A stretch of 64,000 bases of DNA from CAWACP01 sp963780655 (GTDB lineage: Bacteria > Acidobacteriota > Terriglobia > Bryobacterales > Bryobacteraceae): positions 496,001 to 560,000 of the forward strand of contig CAWACP010000006.1 of the NCBI GenBank assembly GCA_963780655.1, in the 5' to 3' direction. The position numbers and the translations under genes are program-made. Within the stretch, counting starts at the first letter, position 1. Each line of letters opens with the position of its first letter. The notes under the pieces are model-generated. The model searched no databases. It worked only from the letters and a program-made list of their open reading frames with translations, and had not been told where the DNA came from. Positions 32,679 through 42,632 of this stretch are shown here, piece after piece.

Positions 32679-33056
32679 ATGACAAGAAGAATCGCGGTGC
32701 GTTTCGCTCTCGCTTCGCTCTTCGTGCTCGCGCTTGCAGGCACGCAACTGATGGCGGCAGACCCGGCAATCGTAGGCACGTGGACTCTCAACGCCGAAAC
32801 TTCCAACGGCACGCTGGTGTACACGCTTGCCGTGAAACAACAGGACGGCGCCCTGACCGCCACCATGGACGGCGGCGACCAGAGCCCGATGACCGTTCAC
32901 GACGTCAAGGCCGATGGCGATCAGGCCAGCTTCGTCGTCGACCTCAATGGCGAGAGCTACACCGTTAAGCTGACCGTGAAGGGCGACGCGGTGGAAGGAA
33001 CCTGGGAGGGCGGCGACGGGTCCGGCGGCATCAAGGGGACGAAGAAGGCGGCCTGA
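32679..33056 (+). CDS. Small secreted protein of unknown function
   Basis: 125 residues. A signal peptide ends near QLMAAD. The mature part is a lipocalin-like or beta-barrel repeat: 'DPAIVGTWTLNAETSNG' and 'GDAVEGTWEGGDGSGGIKG', each with a G-T-W turn, as in small acidobacterial secreted proteins. A TATAAT box (32653-32658) and AGAGGA (8 bases before the ATG) are present. Its end overlaps the last codons of the convergent pseudogene. Confidence 0.82.
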   Translation: MTRRIAVRFALASLFVLALAGTQLMAADPAIVGTWTLNAETSNGTLVYTLAVKQQDGALTATMDGGDQSPMTVHDVKADGDQASFVVDLNGESYTVKLTVKGDAVEGTWEGGDGSGGIKGTKKAA

Positions 33057-33897
33057 ACGTGTGTCGCACCGGTTCGACATCGCTGTCGGAACAGACTTTG
33101 TCGTCCACCAGTTTGAGATCCTGGTTTCGCGCGCGCGCCGGATCGTAAGGCCACAGTGCGTCCGGCGCATCATCCGGAGTCACCAGCCAGGGCTTCCGGT
33201 CCGGGTAGTAGCGCAGTACTTCCTGGTTTTGCCGCGGACCCATGTCTCGGGCCCAGACGATTCTGGCGCTATCGATGTCGGCCTCGTTGTAAACCCACTC
33301 GGTGTTGAAATAGGCTGTGCGGTCATATTGAACAAACACCAGATGATCGCCGGGTATCCGTTTGAGCCTGTCCACTAATTGCGCTCTCCATTGGCCCTGG
33401 TCTGACCCGCGCGCCGTAAATGTGGAATGTCCGGGTCTCATGCCGGGCAGGTATCTCGGATCGACCAGCGCCCGAATAGGCAACATGGCGCAGCAGGTGA
33501 CGACGGCGATCCGCGACCAGGCCAGTCCCGATCGCGTGGTCTTCCGCTGGCGAAGGCGGAGATGGCGTATTGCCTGGACCGTCACGGCGAGCCAGCAGGC
33601 AGTCGCGGGCGCCTCGTAATGGGGGTAAGCCGCAATGATAAGGCCCACCAGGCATGATATCGCCAGACACACGAGCAGCAGGCGAGTTCTCGCATCCCTC
33701 CACCACCCGCAAGCCAGCAGAAAAGGCAGGGTGAGCGCCGGGCCGAGGAAGAACCGCCACAGCCAGCCGATGGTGAACGCGCGAGTACTGAATCGCCTGG
33801 AGCGGCCACGACTTCCGGTATTGCTGGCACCGCTCGAATTGGTAATAGAACTGCATCTCGTTAGTTTCGATACGACACCGGCTTTGGATGATCCCAC
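33031..33897 (-). pseudogene. C-terminal part of a frameshifted multi-span membrane protein (glycan cluster, left arm)
   Basis: Continuation of the 33861-34841 frame after two shifts. The homologous text moves from the first frame (ending 'HPKPVSYRN') to a second frame ('NEMQFYYQFERCQQYRKSW') near 33866, and then to this one near 33790 ('AFTIGWLWRFFLGPALTLPF'). The C-terminal extracytoplasmic domain with 'DHLVFVQYDRTAYFNTEWVY' and 'NEADIDSARIVWARDMG' is shared with the paralog at 41.4-41.6 kb. It is not translatable as one protein without frameshifting. Confidence 0.75.
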
Positions 33898-34841
33898 GCC
33901 AGCGTGAGCGGCCAGCCATACATTTGCTGATTAACCCGGTACGGCATCACCAGTGGACTACCGGTGATCGCTTTGAAATAAGCCCCGAGTGCAAGAATCC
34001 CCAGTCCGACCATCAGCATGATGGGCACCGCGACGCGCGCCAGATCGCCGATGCGCGACAGCCGGCGAAAAGGCCACAGCAGCGCGACGGCGATCGGAGC
34101 GGCCATCACTAAGCCTTCGAACGGCCGCGTATACGCGAGCAGAACCAGCCCCGTTCCCAGGACGAGCGCGTGTGAAACAGACGGCTGCCTGCGGACTCTG
34201 GCGTAAGCTCCCAGCACCAGCGCTCCTGCCAGGGCCGCCACGCTTCCTCCCCAGTAGCTGTTGACCCAATATGAGAACGCGCCCCACTTCAATACCGCGA
34301 GCGCTCCGCCGAGCAATGCCCATCGCGCCGGAAAGAAGCCGTACATCATCCACAGGAGCGCCGCGCACATGCCCCCGGTGGAGAGAAGAACTCCGAACCA
34401 ATAGCTGCCCAGCAGCTTTCCAACGGCGAGCGCCAGACCGGGGCCGGGGAAATATACGGACGCGTATTTCGGCTGAAAGATCTCGTGCACCGTCTCGAAG
34501 TGGCTCCAAAGGGGATGGGACGGGTTTGCGAATCGGCCGTGCAGCAGCGTATCGGCAACCAGTTGGTGGCTGAACTCATCGGCTATCCACGGTTGCGGCG
34601 GCGGATTCCACGGGAGCAGGGCGAGGCGGATGAGGATTGGCGCCGCGAACGCGAGCGTGATGCAGAGCGCGCGGCGCCGAGCGAGACGAGCGGCCTGCTG
34701 CTCAAATTGATGGAACCACGATTTCAGGAAAAAGCGGCTGCCGATCGCGAGTACCGCAATCAGAGCCAGTTCGACGAAATTGAGGTCGAGATAAAACGAC
34801 TGTGCGATTCCGGCTGCGATATAAGCCAGAACATCCAACAT
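33861..34841 (-). pseudogene. N-terminal part of a frameshifted multi-span membrane protein (glycan cluster, left arm)
   Basis: 326 residues, about eight membrane spans, with 'WIADEFSHQLVADTLLHGRF' and 'ANPSHPLWSHFETVHEIFQP'. This is an acidic loop-1 motif (D-E-F-x) like that of GT-C membrane glycosyltransferases of the ArnT/PMT/MptA group. 'FSYWVNSYWGGSVAALAGAL' follows. The frame ends at 33861, in the middle of the protein. The ATG directly follows the TGA of the glycosyltransferase gene. It is paralogous to 40076-41662. Function is inferred from neighbours: transfer of a lipid-linked sugar. Confidence 0.8.
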
Positions 34842-35564
34842 TCAGCTCGATCTCCCGCAGGCAGCCGTCGCGTCGCGTACGCCCGCGCCGAACAAGCGCC
34901 GTGGAACCAGACGGAGAATTCTGCGGAAGGTCCATAGTGTTGAGGACCAGCGGTTCAGCGTCGTGTTCCCGATGCGTTCACGGTAGGGTATGAACACCTC
35001 GGCCACACGGTATCCGAGCAGCGCCGGCTTGAGCAGTAGTTCCACCGGAAGGGCCGGGCCTGCGCAATCAAACTCGACTGATTGCAGCATGGTCCGCCGG
35101 TACGCGCGCATTCCGGAGTGGACGTCGGTGGTTCTGACCCCCAGCAGGAGGAACGATGTCAGCGCAAACAAGCGGTTCCCCAGGTAATTGGAAAAGGGCA
35201 TCGAAGACGGCTTGCGCTCGAGGCGCGAAGCATTCACCAGATCGCAGCGGCCCGATAGAACCATCTCGGCAAATTCGCCGATGCTGCCCGCCGGGTAAGT
35301 GCCGTCGCAGTCGAGCGTGACAATGACGTCGCCCTCGCCTTCGCTCAATGCACGTCCCATGGCCCGGCCGTACCCCTGCGGCGGGAACTGCCGCACCACC
35401 CGCGCGCCTTTCGCCGCGGCGATCTCGGCCGTGCGATCGGTGCTGCTGTCCACCAGCAGGATCTCCGCGTCCATTCCGGCGATGGCCTGCTGGATATCGT
35501 CAATGACGCCGGCAATCGCCTTCTCTTCGTTGAGCGAGATCATCGCCACGGTTAACCGATGCAC
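34842..35564 (-). CDS. Glycosyltransferase family 2 (polyprenyl-phosphate sugar synthase type)
   Basis: 240 residues, GT-A fold: 'TVAMISLNEEKAIAGVID', 'ILLVDSSTDRTAEIAAAKGA', 'GYGRAMGRALSEGEGDVIVT' and the metal-binding 'LDCDGTYP'. The length and 'VHSGMRAYRRTML' match dolichol/undecaprenyl-phosphate mannose or glucose synthases. There is no C-terminal membrane domain. It overlaps the upstream flavoprotein gene by 13 bases and abuts the membrane-protein pseudogene (TGAATG). It probably makes the lipid-linked donor for that GT-C-like protein. Confidence 0.9.
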   Translation of the reverse strand: MHRLTVAMISLNEEKAIAGVIDDIQQAIAGMDAEILLVDSSTDRTAEIAAAKGARVVRQFPPQGYGRAMGRALSEGEGDVIVTLDCDGTYPAGSIGEFAEMVLSGRCDLVNASRLERKPSSMPFSNYLGNRLFALTSFLLLGVRTTDVHSGMRAYRRTMLQSVEFDCAGPALPVELLLKPALLGYRVAEVFIPYRERIGNTTLNRWSSTLWTFRRILRLVPRRLFGAGVRDATAACGRSS

Positions 35565-36892
35565 TCGAGCCTCCCGGTCGAGACAGCCTGCTCTTCGGTT
35601 ACCCGCGCAGCCACTTTGATTCCGCGCTCAATACACTGGTCCATATTGATGTACTCGAACTCCGCCACTCGGCCGCACAGCGCGATACCCAGACCCTCGA
35701 AGTAGCCCTTTGCACTTTCCAGGTGCTTGCGATAAGTGAAGTCCTGCACGACATATCCGTATTTCGTCCGAATCACACGCTCATACGTGATCTCGCGCGG
35801 GCGCAGCAGCCCCATCGCCTCGAGTCCCGAAATCACGCGGCGGAGAACTTCGCCGTCATCGAGCTCCCAGAATCCATCCCCTGCATTCGCCGTAATCTCC
35901 GCCTGGATCAGCGACTGGCCTTCCGGCACATTGTTCGGGCTGAAGACGGCGGGAAACGACAACCGGTGGAATGGCAGGCCAGGATCGGGAACGTAGATGG
36001 CGCTGTAGTCGGGCAGCCGGTTGCCGGCGATTCCCACCGTTACCGTGAGCAGCGAGTTATAGCGCAGGGCGTTCACGCACCGCTTCACGTCGTCGGGTAC
36101 GCCCTCCACCACCTGAGCCATTTCGTGAATCGGAATGGTGGACACCAGCCGGTCGAAGCGGCGTTCCTGACGTCCGTCGCCGACCAGCCATCCGTCTGTG
36201 GTGCGCCGAACGTTGCTGACGATGAACTCGGTTGTAATGTTCTGAACCCGGCGCGCCATTCCCTGCGGCAGAGATTCGATCCCACCTCGTGACGGATAAA
36301 AGAAATGAAGCTGGTGGGTGTAGCCTTCCGTTTCCACCCCCACGGCCGACTTGATCACATCCTCAACCGGCGGCTTCGGTACCCGGCCCTCCACCCAGTC
36401 GAGGCTCATCTGGTCGGCGCGAACTTTCCAGATCTTCTCGTTATATGGCAGAAGATACTTTTCGGTGAGGCCCGTACCGAATGTGTGATACATCCAGTCC
36501 CGGAAGTTCTTCGGCGCGGGATGATCGTTCTTGAGGTAGTGGTACAGGCACTCGAACCTGTCCTGCGGGTCCAGCTCATTCAGGCCGTTCTCGAACGGGT
36601 ATTTGACGTAGCGGCCCTTGTAGAAAATCTTGTTATTGCGCCGTCCGCGATAGAGGTTGTCGCCGAGCAGCGACACCATATAGTCGAGAGTCTGCTGGTT
36701 CCGCGAGAACATGATGTGCGGTCCCCCGGCATCGTAGGTGAAGCCGGACTCCCGAACACTCTGGCAATGACCGCCGGGCCTTTCGTCGCACTCGAGTACT
36801 TCACACCCGGTTTCGAGGTGAGCGGCGACGGTGAGGCCGGCGAGCCCGCCCCCGAGAATCCCGATTTCGGAGCTGGAACTGGTGTTTGTCAT
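35552..36892 (-). CDS. FAD-dependent UDP-galactopyranose mutase-like oxidoreductase
   Basis: 446 residues. It has an N-terminal FAD-binding Rossmann motif 'IGILGGGLAGLTVAAHLE' with 'ERPGGHCQSV', then 'TYDAGGPHIMFSRNQQT' and 'YPFENGLNELDPQDRFECL', the region where UDP-galactopyranose mutases bind substrate. It is longer than classical Glf (about 370-390) and closer to the protoporphyrinogen-oxidase-like amine oxidase group in polysaccharide clusters. It would isomerise or oxidise a nucleotide-linked sugar. It is the first gene of the minus arm; the 145-base gap to the plus arm is a shared divergent promoter region. Confidence 0.85.
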   Translation of the reverse strand: MTNTSSSSEIGILGGGLAGLTVAAHLETGCEVLECDERPGGHCQSVRESGFTYDAGGPHIMFSRNQQTLDYMVSLLGDNLYRGRRNNKIFYKGRYVKYPFENGLNELDPQDRFECLYHYLKNDHPAPKNFRDWMYHTFGTGLTEKYLLPYNEKIWKVRADQMSLDWVEGRVPKPPVEDVIKSAVGVETEGYTHQLHFFYPSRGGIESLPQGMARRVQNITTEFIVSNVRRTTDGWLVGDGRQERRFDRLVSTIPIHEMAQVVEGVPDDVKRCVNALRYNSLLTVTVGIAGNRLPDYSAIYVPDPGLPFHRLSFPAVFSPNNVPEGQSLIQAEITANAGDGFWELDDGEVLRRVISGLEAMGLLRPREITYERVIRTKYGYVVQDFTYRKHLESAKGYFEGLGIALCGRVAEFEYINMDQCIERGIKVAARVTEEQAVSTGRLECIG

Positions 36893-37037
36893 GCGTACTG
36901 AGCCGCGTGCGCGGGCAGCGTTGTCCCCACCAGGTTAATCGCCCACAAGCTCCCGTTCCGATAGGGTTGGTGGTGGCTTTTTCGGTCCGCGGGGGCGGTA
37001 AAGGAATGCTTACGGATGTCCGATAGATCAATCAGAT

Positions 37038-37610
37038 ATGGGGCGAACCTGGCGCACGCTGGTCGGGGTAGCGGTGTCCGCCGCCTGCCTGATTCTGGCA
37101 TTCCGGTCCGTGCCGCTTTACCAGCTCATCAGCGCTCTGACCGGCGTCTCCTGGGCGGTAATTCTGATCTGGGTAGCGCTCGCCAGCCTCGCTTTATTGT
37201 TGCGTTCGTTGAGGTGGCGTATCCTTCTGAGCGCGGCGGCCACGGTTCCGCTGGGCACGGTGTTCGCGGTCTACTCAGCCGGACAACTCGGGAACTCGGT
37301 TCTGCCCGCCCGTCTGGGAGACGTCTTCAGGGCGACAAATCTCGGGCGCGAGGGAGTGAGCAGCGGTTTCACGTTCGCCACCATTCTTGGGGAGCGGCTG
37401 CTCGATACAGGCTTTCTTGTTTCGATCTCGGCCATAGCGCTCACGAGTTTTCATGACTTGCCGGCATGGCTGGCGAGCGGATCGCGCATGTTTGCCGTGG
37501 TAGCCGTGGCCGGCGCCGCCTTTGCCGTGCTGATGGCCTGTCTGGAGGGCCCGATATCGAGGTTCATCGACCGTGTGGCGCCGAAGCGCTTCATCGGCCG
37601 TGCTGAATGA
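37038..37610 (+). pseudogene. LPG-synthase-type membrane protein (flippase-like), N-terminal part before a frameshift
   Basis: 190 residues with about five spans, of the AglD/LPG_synthase_TM (UPF0104) group: 'LLLRSLRWRILLSAAATVP' and 'VLPARLGDVFRATNLGREG', the family hallmark. The frame stops at 37610 right after 'APKRFIGRAE', and the rest of the family continues in the next frame. Such proteins occur with sugar-lipid clusters and may flip or modify glycolipids. There is no clear ribosome site before ATG 37038. First gene of the plus arm. Confidence 0.82.
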
Positions 37611-37995
37611 CCTCGTCCGGCAGTTTATCGGCGGCTTGAAGAGCCTCGCGCACCAAGGACGACTATCCCTCTTTCTCTTTTTCACAATTCTGATCTGGGC
37701 GGCGGATGCCTGTGGAATCGTGATTCTGGCGCGCGGTCTGGACATCGCCGTGCCACCGGCGCTTGCCGTCCTGTTCCTAGCGGCGACAGCGTTATCGAGC
37801 GCGCTTCCGGCAGCGCCCGGCAATATCGGCGTGTGCCAGTTGGTGGCAGTGTCGATTCTGGCGCCATTCGCAGTGACTCGGCCTCAGGCGCTGGCTCTCG
37901 CGATTCTATTCCAGGCGCTGATTGTTGCGAATTTGCTGATCTGGGGCATGGGAGGCCTATGGTATTTTCGGCGTCTCGATTTCCGGCACGCGTAG
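37573..37995 (+). pseudogene. LPG-synthase-type membrane protein, C-terminal part after the frameshift
   Basis: The region from about 37600 ('VLNDLVRQFIGGLKSLAHQG') holds the remaining three to four spans and the terminal family motif 'SSALPAAPGNIGVCQLVAV'. A one-base indel near 37597-37605 rejoins it with the upstream frame. Either a true disruption or an assembly error. Confidence 0.8.
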
Positions 37996-38063
37996 CCCGG
38001 TTCTCATCTTTCGCGACGGCCTGCGTTAACGGTCTGGCCAGGTTCTGCCGATCAAATGGTGCA

Positions 38064-39350
38064 ATGGCGGATCAATGTACCCTGGACGAGATCGGCCTGT
38101 CAGAATCCCTGCGTACGCTCTCGGCCGCGGTTCAGGAACCGAGCAAACCGCCGCCTGCGCCGGAACTGACAATTCTTGTGCCGGCCCTGAACGAGGAGCT
38201 TACGGTGGAAGCTTTCCTCGAGTGGTGCCGGCAGGGCATCGAACGGTCGGGAGTCCGCGCCGAAATCCTGATTGTCGATAGCTCGAACGACCACACCGCT
38301 GATCTGGCCGCAGCCGCGGGGGCGCAGGTCATTAAGGCGCAACAGCGCGGTCTGGGAAGAGCGTATCAGGAAGGCATCCCGTATGTCCGCGGGAAATATG
38401 TGCTGATGGGCGACGCCGATTGCACCTACGATTTTCGCGAGCTGGCGCCCTTCCTCGAAAAACTTCGCGCTGGCTGCGAGTTCGTCATGGGCTCGCGATT
38501 TCGCGGATACATCGAGCCTGAGTCGATGCCGGCTCTTCATCGCTACTTCGGGACTCCCGTAACCACCTGGATTCTGAATCTGCTGTACGGAACACGCTTC
38601 TCGGATATTCATTGCGGCATGCGAGCCATCACTCGCGACGCCCTGAGACGAATGGACCTGGAATCAGAATCCTGGCAGTATGCATCCGAGATGGTTCTGA
38701 AATCGGTTCACATGAAGCTGCGCACAGCCGAAGTGCCTGTTCGGTTCCTCAGGGAGCCGCCGGGCCGGAGCAGTCACCATAAACGCTCGGGCTGGCTGTC
38801 CCCGTGGAAAGCCGGGTGGGAGAATTTGCAGGTCATGCTCACGCACGGAGCGGAGTTTTTCACGATTCGCCCTGGAATCTTTCTGGCGATGTGCGGCCTC
38901 TGCCTGACGCTCCCCGCGACAGCGGGGCCGTTTCACGTGGGCCGAATCACGTTGTCGCTTTACTGGATGCTGCTTGGATTAACCTTCACGGTTCTCGGCG
39001 CGCAGACTGCTTACCTCGGCTGTTTGACCCAAATCATGCACGACTACAGCGGCGAAGCGAGCCGTCGTTGGCTCCGCATCTTTCGCTACAACCGTTCCGT
39101 GTTGTGGAGCGCCGGGCTCTTTCTGGCTGGCGCCGCGTTGATTTCGCCACTCCTCGTCGAGTATTGCACGAAGGGCCTGAGCCTGCCGTGGGACGTCGGC
39201 CGGGCAAGTCATATGGCCATCACCGGCCTTCTGCTGATAATTCTGGCATTCACAAATTTTGTCTTCACGCTTGTGTATCACGCTGCGGCTTCGGCAATCC
39301 GCAAGCCCGTGGGTCACGGGTGCGCGGAACTCGGAGGAGCGATGAAATGA
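38064..39350 (+). CDS. Glycosyltransferase family 2 with C-terminal membrane domain
   Basis: 428 residues from ATG 38064. The N-terminal GT-A domain has 'TILVPALNEELTVEAFLEWC', 'ILIVDSSNDHTADLAAAAGA', 'GLGRAYQEGIPYVRGKYV' and the metal site 'MGDADCTYD'. 'FSDIHCGMRAITRDAL' parallels the left-arm enzyme. About four membrane spans follow from residue 255 on, as in dolichyl-phosphate-glucose synthase-like or GtrB-type enzymes. It overlaps the methyltransferase by 4 bases. It probably loads a sugar on a polyprenyl carrier. Confidence 0.9.
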   Translation: MADQCTLDEIGLSESLRTLSAAVQEPSKPPPAPELTILVPALNEELTVEAFLEWCRQGIERSGVRAEILIVDSSNDHTADLAAAAGAQVIKAQQRGLGRAYQEGIPYVRGKYVLMGDADCTYDFRELAPFLEKLRAGCEFVMGSRFRGYIEPESMPALHRYFGTPVTTWILNLLYGTRFSDIHCGMRAITRDALRRMDLESESWQYASEMVLKSVHMKLRTAEVPVRFLREPPGRSSHHKRSGWLSPWKAGWENLQVMLTHGAEFFTIRPGIFLAMCGLCLTLPATAGPFHVGRITLSLYWMLLGLTFTVLGAQTAYLGCLTQIMHDYSGEASRRWLRIFRYNRSVLWSAGLFLAGAALISPLLVEYCTKGLSLPWDVGRASHMAITGLLLIILAFTNFVFTLVYHAAASAIRKPVGHGCAELGGAMK

Positions 39351-40390
39351 TTATTCAATGTGAGCACGCTTTGTCACCCTGGCCCAAACAGCGGCCCGAG
39401 CTGAGCGCGCAGCAGCAGGCCATCATGGAAGACTGGTATCAATACTGGCTGCCGACGCTCTCAACTCAGTTCGGGCCGATCGTCCGGTTCAACCACACTT
39501 ACGCGGCGCGGACGGCAGCCCCGGGGACTCGCACGCTGGAGATCGGCGCGGGCACCGGCGAGCACCTGCTTTATGAAAAATACGACGGCCAGGAATACTA
39601 CGCTCTGGAGTTGCGGGACGAACTCGCGCAGGGGCTGCAAACCAGATTCCCGGACGTGAAGGTAATCGTTGGCGATTGCCAGAAGACCATTCCCGTTCCC
39701 GATCAGTTCTTCGATCGGGTGCTTGCCATTCACGTCCTCGAGCACCTGGCGGATCTTCCCAGCACCCTTTCGGAAGTGCGGCGCGTCCTGCGGCCGCAGG
39801 GTCAGTTTTCCGTCCTGATTCCGTGCGAGGGCGGCCTGGGATATCAGCTGGGCCGGCAGTTCTCATCGAAAAGAATATTCGAAAAGCGCTACCAGACCAG
39901 TTACGAGTGGATGATCTCCTGGGATCACCTCAATCAGGCGGGCGAAGTGATGAGAGAGCTTGATCGTCACTTTGTGATCAGCCACCGGACTTACTACCCG
40001 CTGAGGGCGCCTTCCGTGCACCTGAACCTCGTCGTGATTTTGACCCTCGTGGCCCGGCCGGCAGCAAGTAAGCCGATGACGGTTAAAAACCCCGGCGTGA
40101 TGCATTTGGGCGACGGCTCGGCCGGTTCGTCGCCCGCATGGCCGCGCATCAAAAAAGCGCCATGCTGGCGTTCGCCGCTCGGTCCCCTGGCAATTCGTGC
40201 CGTACTGCTGCCCGTGATCCCGATACCGAAGCCTGCCATTCAGGACGAGTTCAGCTATCTGCTCGCGGGGGACACGTTCGCATCGGGCAGACTCACGAAC
40301 CCACTCCACCCTTGTGGATTCACTTCGAAACGATCCACGAAAACCTGCAGCCAACTTATCAGAGTAAGTATCCACCGCTTCAGGGACTGA
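39347..40390 (+). CDS. SAM-dependent methyltransferase, read through into the next gene
   Basis: The first 240 residues are a class I methyltransferase: 'TLEIGAGTGEHLLYEKYDG' (motif I), 'YYALELRDEL', 'IVGDCQKTIPVPDQFFDRVL', 'AIHVLEHLADLPSTLSEVRR'. GGAGG precedes the ATG at 39347 (ATGA overlap with the GT2 gene). The natural end is probably the TAA at 40069-40071 in another frame, 5 bases before an ATG. A one-base shift instead carries the frame on into the start of the membrane protein ('PIPKPAIQDEFSYLLAGDTF') until 40390. It likely methylates a sugar or lipid intermediate of the cluster. Confidence 0.8.
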   Translation: MIIQCEHALSPWPKQRPELSAQQQAIMEDWYQYWLPTLSTQFGPIVRFNHTYAARTAAPGTRTLEIGAGTGEHLLYEKYDGQEYYALELRDELAQGLQTRFPDVKVIVGDCQKTIPVPDQFFDRVLAIHVLEHLADLPSTLSEVRRVLRPQGQFSVLIPCEGGLGYQLGRQFSSKRIFEKRYQTSYEWMISWDHLNQAGEVMRELDRHFVISHRTYYPLRAPSVHLNLVVILTLVARPAASKPMTVKNPGVMHLGDGSAGSSPAWPRIKKAPCWRSPLGPLAIRAVLLPVIPIPKPAIQDEFSYLLAGDTFASGRLTNPLHPCGFTSKRSTKTCSQLIRVSIHRFRD

Positions 40391-41662
40391 TTCTCGCTAC
40401 TTGGGCAGGTGGTTTTCGGCCATCCCTGGTTCGGCGTCTGGCTCAGCGTGGGGGCAATGTGCGCAGCCCTGTATTGGGCGTTCATTGCATGGTTACCGCC
40501 GAAGTGGAGTCTGCTGGCAGGCGCCCTTACAGCCATTCATCTGGGGCTATTGAGTTACTGGGGCGAGAGCTACTGGGGCGGCGCCGGCGCCGCGATCGGC
40601 GGGGCGCTTGTGGTGGGCGCGGTTCCGCGGCTCAGAAGGCAAGTTTTCCGCGAGCGCCGCATGCTGGTTTGCCGTGGGCCTGGCAATGCTGGCCAATTCG
40701 AGGCCATATGAAGGTTTTATCCTCGGCCTTGTCGCTGCCGCGGCGCTGTTCCCTAAGGTTGCTCCCGGAAAATTGGCGGGGGTGGCGGCAATCGTTCTGA
40801 TCCCGGTTGGCCTCTGGATGCTTTACTACAACTACAAAAGCACCGGACACCCGCTTTTGATGCCATACGTAGTGAATGAACAGCAGTATTCGAATTGCTC
40901 GCAGTTCATGTGGAGCACAAGGCTCCAGCCGCGCCGCCACTACAACCATGAAGCGATTCGGGCAGCGTGGGAGGATTGGATCATTGCGCTCCGCACGGAC
41001 TCGCTGCAGCATCCGTTTCGGGCTCGTGCCGCCGATGCGATCAGAAACACTGGGTTCTTTCTGGGATGGCCTCTCTCGCTTTGTAGTCTCATTATGATCT
41101 GGCCGATGTTGCGCAGCTCCAAACTACGGCCGGCGGCGGCAATGCTTGTTGTCTTTGCGCTCGGACTGGAACTCGAGGTGGCATTATCGCCTCATTACGT
41201 GGCGCCGGGGACCGTCCTGATCTGGATTGTCGCGATCGGCGGACTTCGAATGTTGTGGCGCTACTCGAGGCGTGCAGCCGGATTGGCCCTGCTCGGCACG
41301 CTGGTGGTGTACTCGAATGCGATTGGCGATCCGGCGAGCCGGTCGCTCTTCGATAAACGCGACTTCATCGCCCACCGCGATGCGGTCATTTCGCAACTGG
41401 ATCGGTCGCCGGGGCGGCATCTGGTCTTCGTCGATTTCCAGCCCGGTCACGACGTGAACCACGAATGGGTATACAACGCCGCCGACATCGACCGATCCCG
41501 GATTGTCTGGGCGCGGGAGATGGGGGAAGCCAAAGATCGCGAATTGTTCGACTACTATCCTGACCGCGAACTCTGGCGCCTGGTGGATGCCGGCGTCAAC
41601 GGCGTCACGCTTTCGCCGATATCGCGACCCACAGCGGCGGTGGCAGCCAGTCCGTTGAGTAA
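40076..41662 (+). pseudogene. Frameshifted multi-span membrane protein (glycan cluster, right arm)
   Basis: A GT-C-like membrane protein of about 530-600 residues, now spread over several frames: 'AIQDEFSYLLAGDTFASGRL' (to 40315), 'LWIHFETIHENLQPTYQSKY' (to 40400), 'FGHPWFGVWLSVGAMCAALY' (to 40640), then 'FAVGLAMLANSRPYEGFILG' onward. The last frame holds the C-terminal domain ('RHLVFVDFQPGHDVNHEWVY', 'NAADIDRSRIVWAREMG'). At least three indels are needed to restore it. It is paralogous to 33031-34841. The 3' end is approximate, because the open frame continues over aqpZ on the other strand. Confidence 0.75.
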
Positions 41663-41670
41663 CTCCCGTC

Positions 41671-42405
41671 TTACACGGCCACCTTTGCCACCTTCGCCGC
41701 CTCCTCTTCGGCCGGCGCGCGCGCGATCGCCGGATAAACAATCCCGGCCAGAATCGCCCCGGCGATCGGAGCCACCCAGAACAGCCAGAGCTGTTGCACC
41801 GCCCAGCCTCCCACGAAGACTGCCGGGCCGGTGCTGCGCGCGGGGTTCACCGACAGATTCGTCACGGGAATGCCGATCAGGTGAATCAGCGTCAGTCCCA
41901 GCCCGATGGCGATGGGCGCGAAACCCTGCGGCGCGCGAACGTCGGTCGCCCCGAGGATGATCATCAGGAACATGAATGTCAGCACCACTTCGGTGAGCAG
42001 GCAGGCCATAAGCGAGTATCCGCCGGGCGAGTGGTCGGCGTATCCGTTGGACGCCATCCCGCCTGCCAGACTGAACCCGGGCTTACCGCTGGCGATGACG
42101 TACAGAACTCCGGCGGCCAATATTCCGCCAGCCACCTGCGCCACGATGTAGGGCAGCAGATCGGACGCGGGGAACCGCTTCCCGGCCCAAAGTCCGATGG
42201 ATACCGCGGGGTTGAGATGACATCCGGAGATGTGGCCGATGGCGTAGCACATGGTCAGCACCGTAAGCCCAAACGCAAACGCTACGCCCAGAAAGCCAAT
42301 GCCAAATCCCGGGAATGCGGCCGACAGAACTGCGGCGCCGCAGCCTCCGAATACGAGCCAGAACGTGCCGATAAACTCGGCTGTCACTTTCCTGCCAGTG
42401 GACAT
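41671..42405 (-). CDS. aqpZ: Aquaporin Z
   Basis: 244 residues, six spans and two NPA half-helices: 'SGCHLNPAVSIGLW' and 'LSVNPARSTGPAVF'. The aromatic/arginine filter residues near 'NPARS' and His in 'VTNLSV'-flanking spans fit a water-selective channel. GGAGG lies 9 bases before the ATG. The long tail after the last span (APAEEEAAKVAKVAV) is Ala/Val-rich. It stands alone, tail to tail with the glycan cluster. Confidence 0.96.
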   Translation of the reverse strand: MSTGRKVTAEFIGTFWLVFGGCGAAVLSAAFPGFGIGFLGVAFAFGLTVLTMCYAIGHISGCHLNPAVSIGLWAGKRFPASDLLPYIVAQVAGGILAAGVLYVIASGKPGFSLAGGMASNGYADHSPGGYSLMACLLTEVVLTFMFLMIILGATDVRAPQGFAPIAIGLGLTLIHLIGIPVTNLSVNPARSTGPAVFVGGWAVQQLWLFWVAPIAGAILAGIVYPAIARAPAEEEAAKVAKVAV

Positions 42406-42632
42406 AGGGAAAAACCTCCAGGTTTCCGCGCCCCATCATGCAATGGAGCACCGCAGGTACTCTATCACGGGTCTCTGCAGAGTGGCGCCCCCTTGTTTCC
42501 GAGGCTGAGTAGTGATAGACATTCCCGTAGACAAGCACATATCAGTAACCGCGACGCTGAGCGCGATCTTTCCGGCTGCAGTGCCGTACCACGCGCCCGT
42601 GCAGACGCGGTTGTGTTCTTACGGGAGCAATT

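Noticed and set aside
40608..41960. Extension of the right-arm membrane protein to 41960
   Set aside because: The last 90 codons run antisense through aqpZ and are Pro/Arg-rich; homology to the paralog ends before about 41600.
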